This document shows, in pieces, positions 15,880 to 21,045 of a stretch of 21,045 nucleotides of DNA. The number at the start of each line of letters is the position of its first letter. Within the stretch, counting starts at the first letter, position 1. Origin of the DNA: Streptomyces scopuliridis RB72 (GTDB lineage: Bacteria > Actinomycetota > Actinomycetes > Streptomycetales > Streptomycetaceae); NCBI RefSeq assembly GCF_000718095.1, contig NZ_JOEI01000046.1:1-21045 (forward strand). The letters run 5' to 3'. The position numbers were made by a program, and so were the translations under genes. Under the pieces are notes generated by a model. The model saw only the letters and a list, made by a program, of their open reading frames with translations. It was not told the origin of the DNA and did not search any database.

Positions 15880-16208
15880 TCACGACTGTGCCTGCGTCGC
15901 AGCGTCGTACGACGAGGGGGCGGTGCTGGTCGCACCATCGGTACTGTCAGCGGCGGCGCGTTCACCGTGCTCACCACAGCCTGGCTTGAACAGGTCGTCC
16001 AGGATCTGCGACTGCTCGGCGGCTGGACAGTCCCGCAGCAGCCGGGAGTTGCCCCCGCCACCGCAGATCGCACCGATCCCGTCGAACGTCCGGTCGCCCT
16101 GACCACCGTCCACGGTGCTCGTCGCGACTGCTGCCGCCTGGGCCGGTGGTATACCGACTGAGCCAAGGGCAGCCACAAGGGCAGGAGGTACTTCAAGGTT
16201 CGTCGCAC
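15880..16208 (-). pseudogene. N-terminal relic of a secreted GH59 (galactocerebrosidase-like) enzyme
   Basis: The minus strand reads [20 protein letters not shown], then [14 protein letters not shown]. This closely follows the conserved opening of GH59 galactosidases (FDGIGAxSGGGATSRLL ... RSQILDxLFKP). Upstream is a signal peptide split over two frames: [12 protein letters not shown] from a GTG at 16208 (AGAAGGA just before it), then [17 protein letters not shown] one frame over, so a frameshift lies inside the signal. After FKPGCG the sequence degenerates and stops at 15880, and several hundred residues of the enzyme are missing. It probably formed a carbohydrate-degrading pair with the GH97 gene. 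Confidence 0.65.
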
Positions 16209-16668
16209 AGCGTCGTCCTTCTCCAGTGGGGGATGAGGACAGCCTCGGAGAGTTCTCACAGGGGTGCCAAGTCGAACCGTCCGGTGGAGGTTTGTGCGTC
16301 AGTGTGCGGTCGTGTTGATTTACCGTCAAGGTCTACACCAAAGAACGTGTTTGAATCAGGTGGAACTCGGCTAGCCTGTAAGCGGTCGACGTCGAACCGG
16401 CCAATCCCTGGTGTGGCGAGCGTGCGCACGATGCGTTGAGGTTGCGAGCTCGTCACCGAACGCGCCGTCCTTCACGTGACGGCACCGGCACCGCGCACCC
16501 GGCCACGCCTCTTGTGGCGAGGTGCCGCAGGACGGTCTTGATCGCCAACTCGTAGTTCCGATCGGGTCGCACCCGAGGCGCCGGCCCGCCAGCACAGCGC
16601 ACGCTCGTCATAGGCGGCCTTGGCGAGCGTGCCCTCGAAGAAGACGTGCACGGCGTGCTCGGAAGGAG

Positions 16669-16891
16669 CTACACGACCTCGGCGCCGACCACGGTGAGGG
16701 CCTCGCTCGGCGAGGGCGTCCACCACCTTGCGCGGTTCGACGTCGGCGATGCGGGCCGCCGCGATGACGTTCGCGATGACGTGCAGGCCGGCCGTCGCCG
16801 AGTGGAGGTGCCGGTTGCGGAACTCCGGGACAGTCAGGGTGTTCTCGGACAGCTCGCGCCAGCCGGGGATGCGCTCAAACGCGAGGTCCAC
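16669..16891 (-). pseudogene. Frameshifted C-terminal fragment of an unidentified protein
   Basis: The minus strand reads FERIPGWRELSENTLTVPEF, then HSATAGLHVIANVIAAARIA and EPRKVVDALAER. One extra G then shifts the frame; reading on in the new frame gives ALTVVGAEVV and a TAG at 16669-16671. The G/C-rich third positions and smooth helical pattern suggest a once-functional C-terminus. I do not recognise the family, and the upstream part of the gene is scrambled. Confidence 0.35.
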
Positions 16892-17825
16892 GCCGCGGCC
16901 GCTACATCGCCTTCGACCGCCCCATCGCTCGCAACACCGCCGACCGCACCCTCGCCCCGCACCACGTACCCCGCCTGCGGCCTCGAAGGCGACGCCACCC
17001 ACACCCACCTGGCCAACGTGGTAGTGCCCTTCGCCCGTAAAGCATGGACCGATCTCCAGCACCCAGACGGAGGCGTCGTGGTGGTCGAAGAGGTCGACGA
17101 AGGGCTGTAGGTCGCGGCCGGTCTGAGTGGCGACATGATGCACAACGAAGACGGTCACGAGAACGACGCGCTCTGCGCTCAACACGTCGGGGTCCAGAAG
17201 GGTGTTACGGACGGCTTCCACCGGCATCCGAGTGCTGTTGAAGACACTCGCTCCGACCGGCAAGGGCCGCAAGCGATGGACCATGAGCTGGGAGTCGCCC
17301 CTGATTGCTCTCCAGCCCGCCTTCGGGGGCTGGCTCACCCCTGGCCAGCGACTGAACCTCAACAACCAAGAGCAGCCGCAGAATTGACGCGCCCGGGTCT
17401 GCAGACCATCCTCCACGAATTCGGCTACAACCTCGTCGAGGTCACGGGAAGCCCGGCTCCACGGTGCCGTGGGGGTGCAGCTGTTCGACCACCACTGCGC
17501 CGTCAACTGCCCTGCTGTCGAGGAGCGCGTGGTCGGCAGTCCCCTTCTTGCTCGGCGCCGAACCCAACGAGATCGACGAATGCCCTCGCGGGTGCACTTC
17601 GGCCTTTGACCGACCGGATTCGGCTCGGGACGGACCCGATGCCCGGGCTGCCGGCGGACCTGCGGCGCAGCCACCGTGTACCGGTGCATGGTCGATTCCG
17701 AGTTGCCTCCCGCCGTGTCCACCCCGAAGACGACTGACGCCTCGCCGGGGACTTCCAGGGGAGCCGGTCCAACACCTCGGCGGAACCGGGCACAACCATC
17801 CGTGCCGTTCGCGGGTCACATCAAG

Positions 17826-17844
17826 TGGGAGTAAACCGCTCCCA
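17826..17844 (+). promoter_or_regulatory. Small hairpin in the sapA leader
   Basis: TGGGAG-taaaccg-CTCCCA forms a 6-bp stem with a 7-base loop, seven bases before the GGGGGA ribosome site of sapA. It could affect mRNA stability or be an operator half-pair. Function is not established. Confidence 0.35.
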
Positions 17845-17862
17845 GAGACACAAGGGGGAAAT

Positions 17863-18312
17863 ATGAGAATGGCACGTAATGTCGCAACCGCCGGGGCGTT
17901 GACAGCGCTGGCGGTGGGTGCCGCGACCGCGTTCAGCACCACTGCCTCCGCCGCACCCAACGTCACACCGCAGGGCGTCTGCGGCAGCGCCTACAAGACC
18001 GTGAACTCGGCGCCCATCGGCTCGCTGGGCACCGTGTACCTGACGTACAACTCCTCGAACGGCAAGAACTGCGTCGCGACCATCCGCGCCAACCCGGGCG
18101 CGGCCAAGTACATGTCCGCGTACATCTACGTCCCTGACAGCGATGAGTGGGCCGGGGACTCCGGTAATTACACGTCGTACGCGGGGCCGGCCTACGTCTA
18201 CGGCAAGGGGCATTGCGTGAGCTGGGGCGGCAGCATCGACAACGTGTATGTTTCGGTGGAAAACTCCAACTGCGCAGCCCTGAAGGAGCACCGGGTCACC
18301 GAAATCCGCTGA
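17863..18312 (+). CDS. sapA: SapA-like secreted spore-associated protein
   Basis: The 149-residue product has a classical export signal (MRMARNVATAGALTALAVG, then TTASAA as cleavage site), leaving a mature protein of about 118 residues. Its body (VCGSAYKTVNSAPIGSLGTV, YLTYNSSNGKNCVATIRA, then YIYVPDSDEWAGDSGNYTSY and AGPAYVYGKGHCVSWGG) closely resembles Streptomyces spore-associated protein A. That protein is small and cysteine-containing, was found on spores, and its exact role is unclear. Four cysteines in the mature part could form two disulfides. AAGGGGGAA at 17851-17859 supports the ATG at 17863. It stands alone on the + strand with no operon partners and looks intact. Confidence 0.8.
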   Translation: MRMARNVATAGALTALAVGAATAFSTTASAAPNVTPQGVCGSAYKTVNSAPIGSLGTVYLTYNSSNGKNCVATIRANPGAAKYMSAYIYVPDSDEWAGDSGNYTSYAGPAYVYGKGHCVSWGGSIDNVYVSVENSNCAALKEHRVTEIR

Positions 18313-18321
18313 TCCGGCTCA

Positions 18322-18525
18322 TCACTCGGCAGCCGGTTCGCGCGCTGCCGCCTCGCGCAGTTCGACCTTGCGGACCTTCCCGCAGACGGCTATCGGGAAG
18401 GTGTCCATGAGCCGCGGTTGGCGCGGGATCTCGGCGAGGACCAGCCTGCAACGGGAGAACTCGGCCAGTTGCTTCAGCTCCACCGGCTTGTCCTCGTCCG
18501 GGCCCGCGTCGGCCGCGGTGGTCGA
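18322..18525 (-). pseudogene. C-terminal scrap of an acyl-AMP/CoA ligase
   Basis: On the minus strand PDEDKPVELKQLAEFSRCRL, then LAEIPRQPRLMDTFPIAVCG and KVRKVELREAA, is the C-terminal subdomain of adenylate-forming ligases. The GKVRKVELR stretch contains the conserved catalytic lysine region (usual form GKxxKxxLR). Only about 65 codons remain and no upstream domain is present in the window. It ends at TGA 18322-18324, converging on sapA. Substrate cannot be inferred. Confidence 0.65.
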
Positions 18526-18708
18526 TGTCGCCCTGGCGGCCGTCGAGGTCACCGCGCGCGTGCCCCATCAGCGAGCCTTCGCCCCGTCGGAGCGAGACGC
18601 TCCGTTCGGACGGTGGGTTCGGTGTGCGACTGAACGGTCACTGTCCGCGTGTCCTTCCGGCTCCAAAACTGTGTGCGAGCCACCCGGAGGGGTCTTTACT
18701 CTCCAGGC

Positions 18709-19257
18709 ATGGATCTTCGCGAAGAACTGCCGAGCGACAGACAGGCCGTGCGGGATGTTCACCTGCAGGCGTTCGGTGACCATGGCCTTGTCGTGGCCAA
18801 CCTGGTCGATACGCTGCGGGACACCATCACACCCGAGGACGGTCTCTCGCTGATCGCCGAGCACGACGGGCAGGTCGTCGGCCATGTCATGTTCACCAGC
18901 GGTCTGCTCGATGCCCCTCGGCGGCTGGTTGAAGTGCAAGTCCTCAGTCCATTGGCCGTGATGCCCGAGCTTCATAGGCGCGGTGTCGGCTCGGCCCTGG
19001 TCCGACACGGATTGGGGATCCTCGCCGAGCGAGCCGTTCCCCTCGTCTTCCTGGAGGGCGATCCGGGCTATTACTCGCGTTTCAGCTTCGCGCCCGGTGG
19101 CGGCCTGGGCTTCCGAAAGCCATCCCTGCGTATCCCGGACGGAGCCTTCCAGGCCGTCAGGCTCCCGGAGTATGAGCCTTGGATGACGGGGACGTTGGTC
19201 TATGCAGAGCCGTTGTGGCGGCATGACGCAGTCGGTCTCCGTGACCCCAACGCGTAG
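18709..19257 (+). CDS. GNAT-family N-acetyltransferase (YhbS-like)
   Basis: The 182-residue protein has the GNAT fold signatures: VHLQAFGDHGLVVANLVDTL in the first helices, LIAEHDGQVVGHVMFTSG (strands 2-4), and the acetyl-CoA loop LAVMPELHRRGVGSALVRHG with the Q/RxxGxG/A pattern as RRGVGS. GDPGYYSRFSFAPGGGLGF then matches the YhbS subgroup. The acceptor is unknown. The start at ATG 18709 is chosen because similarity to the family begins there; no strong ribosome site precedes it, so the mRNA may be leaderless or nearly so. It stands alone between the ligase relic and the IS remnant and appears intact. Confidence 0.85.
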   Translation: MDLREELPSDRQAVRDVHLQAFGDHGLVVANLVDTLRDTITPEDGLSLIAEHDGQVVGHVMFTSGLLDAPRRLVEVQVLSPLAVMPELHRRGVGSALVRHGLGILAERAVPLVFLEGDPGYYSRFSFAPGGGLGFRKPSLRIPDGAFQAVRLPEYEPWMTGTLVYAEPLWRHDAVGLRDPNA

Positions 19258-19336
19258 TGACGCGAGCGCCGATGCCGCTGTAGTGACATGACGCGCTGTT
19301 TGGATACCGGTCCGGGCGGCGCGGTGTCGCCAGGCT

Positions 19337-20007
19337 GTGCGGGTGGCAGAACGAGTACGTGTGCGCGAGATCGAGGACGACGAGGGCAGACGCCTCCTGC
19401 GGATCATCCGTAGGGGTACCGGGTCAGTGGTGACCTGGCGGCGTGCGCAGATGGTGCTGCTGTCCGCGCAGGACGTGCCCGTGGCGAAGATCGCCGAGGT
19501 GACGTTCACCAGCGCGGACCGCGTGCGGGATGTGATCCACAACTTCAACGCCGACGGTTTCGAGGCGCTCTACCCGAAGTACAAGGGAGGCCGGCCCAGA
19601 ACGTTCACCCTGCGCGAGCGGCGCGAGCGGCGCGAGATCAAGAAGATCACCAAGTCCAAGCCGGCCGAGCACGGCCTGCCCTTCCGACCTGGAGTCTGGC
19701 CAAGCTGGCAGTCTCCTGGAAGGCCCGCGTCGAATACCTCTACGCCATCGCCGACGGCGAGGTCATACCCGAGGACGGCGAACCCGAAGTCGTCTTATGC
19801 CTGGACGAGTTCGGCCCGCTCAACCTCCAGCCCCACCCCGGACGACAGTGGGCCCAGCGCGGCGGACGGCACAAGGACCCCGGCCGAGAGCCGAGGCCCC
19901 GTCGGCGGGCGACCTACCCCCGCCCGCACGGGGTCAGGCGCCTGTTCGTCGCCTACGACCTGGGCAAGGACACGTTCTACGGCCACATCGAGCCCGAGGC
20001 TAGTTGA
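19337..20007 (+). mobile_element. IS630-family transposase remnant (frameshifted, internally deleted, truncated)
   Basis: The first frame (from GTG 19337 or GTG 19343) gives the helix-turn-helix part of an IS630 transposase: VVTWRRAQMVLLSAQDVPVA, then FNADGFEALYPKYKGGRPRT. Near 19683 a frameshift moves coding to a second frame reading TWSLAKLA. A deletion of about 45 residues then joins to RVEYLYAIADGEVIPEDG, followed by VVLCLDEFGPLNLQPHPGRQW, the first Asp region of the DDE catalytic site, and on to LFVAYDLGKDTFYGHI. It ends at TGA 20005. The last third with the remaining catalytic acids is absent, so it cannot transpose. Neither a target-site duplication nor clear terminal repeats were seen. 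Confidence 0.8.
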
Positions 20008-20423
20008 TCACGGCTGAGTGGGCTGGGTGGCGCTCCAGCGGCGTTTGCCGGGCGTCGGCCCTGGCCGGTGTAAGTGGTGCGCAGGAGGAGGATCTGGTCG
20101 GTGCGGCGGGACAACTGGGCCACGATCTGGGCGGGGTGGCGTGGGGCCGTTCGCTTGGATGCCGGCCGATTTGAGCTACGGCGGCCATCAAGCGTCCGTT
20201 TGGCGAGCTTGGCCCAGCACTCGCGTGGCGCGACGACCTACGGGACGGGAGATGGCGGCGCGCTCAACGTTCCGGCCTTGCCGACAACGGAAAGAACGTC
20301 TGGTTCCGCGGCTGCATCCGTAGGCCGATGGGACATCTGCCTGGGCCAACGCCGCGTACCCGTACGCGGCGCGCCACCGCTTCGCGAGAAGCTTGTCAGT
20401 TCCGGCGGACGCCAAAAGGCAAA
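20008..20423. other. Region between IS remnant and rgt relic, one coding scrap
   Basis: On the minus strand around 20027-20155 a frame reads HPAQIVAQLSRRTDQILLLR and TTYTGQGRRP. It looks like a fragment of a helical protein but cannot be assigned to a family and has no start here. The rest shows no gene. A strong 9-bp inverted repeat occurs at 20351-20370. Confidence 0.4.
20351..20370. repeat. Perfect 9-bp inverted repeat with 2-bp centre
   Basis: GCCGCGTAC-CC-GTACGCGGC. The arms are fully complementary. It could be a protein-binding site or a hairpin. It lies 100 bases upstream of the RAE-like element and has no T-run after it. Confidence 0.6.
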
Positions 20424-20447
20424 GGCAAGGAGAGCTCTCTCCTTGCC
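20424..20447. terminator. 11-bp hairpin upstream of the rgt relic, possible terminator
   Basis: GGCAAGGAGAG-CT-CTCTCCTTGCC is a perfect 24-base inverted repeat. As RNA it gives a stem of about 10 pairs with a tight loop. There is no downstream T-tract, which is common for Streptomyces terminators. It could equally be an operator for the promoter 25 bases further on. Confidence 0.45.
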
Positions 20448-20470
20448 ACTCTCAACGTATAGCGCACTGG

Positions 20471-20489
20471 GGGGCTTGCGGCAAGACCC
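20471..20489 (+). promoter_or_regulatory. RAE-like element (rifamycin-associated 19-bp inverted repeat)
   Basis: The 19 bases GGGGCTTGCGGCAAGACCC form an imperfect inverted repeat (GGG-x-CTTGC-G-GCAAG-x-CCC). They match, from memory, the rifamycin-associated element found upstream of rifamycin-inactivating genes in actinomycetes. A possible -10 box, CAGAAT, lies at 20501-20506, about 19 bases after a TTGCGG inside the element, so the element would overlap the -35 region. It is 57 bases upstream of the rgt-like start at 20547. Confidence 0.75.
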
Positions 20490-20546
20490 GGGTGGTGGCG
20501 CAGAATCGTCGGCCGAGGCCACAACCTGCGGTAATGGGGGCACGAG

Positions 20547-20690
20547 GTGCGTGTGTTGTTGTCGACGTATGGGGGACGCGGTGACGTCGAACCAGTGGTG
20601 GGACCGGCAGCGCAGTTGCGGGTGCTCGGGGCGGTGGTGTGGGGGTGCGCGCCGCCCGGCTGGGCGAAGCGGCCGGCCGACTCGTCAGAG
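20547..20690 (+). pseudogene. rgt: Truncated rifampin glycosyltransferase (Rgt-like) N-terminus
   Basis: From GTG 20547 the frame reads MRVLLSTYGGRGDVEPVVGP, then QLRVLGAVVWGCAPP. This is the N-terminal nucleotide-sugar glycosyltransferase fold of the UGT-like family (usual form MRVLLSTYGSRGDVEP...LGAEVRVCAPP) and fits Rgt, the enzyme that glycosylates rifampin. Similarity fades after about 40 codons, and the remaining several hundred residues are missing. The RAE-like promoter directly upstream supports Rgt over other GT1 glycosyltransferases. It is not functional. Confidence 0.7.
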
Positions 20691-20774
20691 GGAAGGCAAC
20701 CAGGGATGAGGACGTGCTCGACAAGAGGTTCGACAGGGCTGGAGGTGTCGGTGATTCGATCGGCCAGTGCAGTG

Positions 20775-20982
20775 CAACGGAGCACGGCTGTCTCGGAGGT
20801 ATCGCAGTGATTGAGCGGTACGTGTTGGATCTTCAAGAGGTTGACGAGACGCAGGTCGCGGTCGTCGGCGGCAAGGGCGCGCACCTGGGCGGGCTGTCGC
20901 GGATCGAAGGCATCCGCGTGCCGGCCGGCTTCTGCGTGACGGCGGACGCCTTCCGGCGGATCATGGCGGAAGCGCCGTCGAT
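20775..20982. repeat. Right arm of 208-bp terminal inverted repeat
   Basis: Inverted copy of 1-208 with two visible mismatches. It starts 32 bases before the rph GTG and ends exactly at the base where the deletion inside the right rph copy begins, which is also the base matching position 1 of the window. Confidence 0.93.
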
Positions 20983-21045
20983 GCAGAGGACCTGCCGACG
21001 GCCTCCTTCGCCGGCCAGCAGGACACGTACCTGAACGTCGTGGGG
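20807..21045 (+). pseudogene. rph: Rifampin phosphotransferase start with internal frameshifting deletion
   Basis: The GTG at 20807 (GGAGG 9 bases upstream) opens the frame MIERYVLDLQEVDETQ, then KGAHLGGLSRIEG and FCVTADAFRRIMAEAPS, as in RPH. At 20982/20983 the sequence jumps. In another frame it continues AEDLPTASFAGQQDTYLNVV, the ATP-grasp segment normally found some 60 residues further on (after AVRSSAT). The deletion therefore removes those residues and changes frame, so the gene is dead, unless this junction is an assembly error. It runs past the window edge. It lies behind the RAE-like element and rgt relic, which fits a former rifamycin-resistance locus. Confidence 0.8.

Larger units (their letters stand above)
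16209..17862. other. About 1.6 kb of decayed or non-coding sequence
   Basis: No intact gene with a start, ribosome site and recognisable domain is visible. Fragments on the minus strand look as if they once coded: AERVVLVTVFVVHHVATQTG followed by PFVDLFDHHDASVWVLEIG (about 17010-17190), the piece at 16669-16891, and DRNYELAIKTVLRHLATRG (about 16500-16565). Long minus-strand frames run through the region, but the pieces do not join into a known family. At 16315-16329 there is a weak inverted repeat, TTGA-tttaccg-TCAA, which could belong to the former GH59 promoter. The sapA promoter should lie near the right end. Confidence 0.4.

Noticed and set aside
1..21045. tRNA or rRNA genes, attachment sites and replication origins
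   Set aside because: I scanned for tRNA-like cloverleaf ends, rRNA motifs and DnaA-box clusters by eye and saw none.

Overview
The window looks like Streptomyces or a close relative. It has very high GC, G/C-rich third codon positions, a large AfsR-type SARP regulator, a SapA-like secreted protein, GTG starts, and rare TTA codons placed in regulatory and pathway genes. It combines one coherent biosynthetic locus with a large amount of gene debris.

Layout. The outermost ~208 bp at each end are near-identical inverted copies of the start of a rifampin phosphotransferase gene (rph), both reading outward. Inside the left copy are an oxidoreductase tail, a membrane-protein gene broken by a 7-bp duplication, and a decayed metallo-beta-lactamase-fold gene (209-1198). 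The core follows at 1512-12387, all on the + strand: a SARP/NB-ARC/TPR regulator, then seven tightly packed genes. These encode an isocyanide synthase (PvcA/IsnA), an Fe(II)/2-oxoglutarate oxygenase (PvcB/IsnB), an HpaB-like flavin monooxygenase, a glutamine-dependent asparagine synthetase, a quinone-oxidoreductase-type reductase, a LigB/HpaD-type extradiol ring-cleaving dioxygenase and an HpaC-like flavin reductase. After a heptamer tandem repeat come a GlxA-type regulator relic, an intact secreted GH97 glycosidase with lectin repeats (- strand), a GH59 relic, about 1.6 kb of decayed sequence, sapA, an AMP-ligase relic, a GNAT gene and a wrecked IS630 transposase. The right end has an RAE-like rifamycin-response element, a truncated rifampin glycosyltransferase start, and an rph copy with an internal frameshifting deletion.

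How the core may work (inference). IsnA would turn the amine of an aromatic amino acid, probably tyrosine, into an isonitrile. IsnB would oxidise or desaturate the side chain. The HpaB/flavin-reductase pair would make a catechol, as PvcC is thought to do for paerucumarin. The unusual step is next: a class III extradiol dioxygenase would cut the catechol ring, and the QOR-like reductase and AsnB could then reduce and amidate (or aminate) the opened skeleton. The expected product is a ring-cleaved or rearranged isonitrile, not a simple vinyl isonitrile. I do not recognise this gene set as a characterised pathway. The SARP next door, direct repeats ahead of isnA, and TTA codons in the SARP and isnA suggest pathway-specific and bldA-dependent control.
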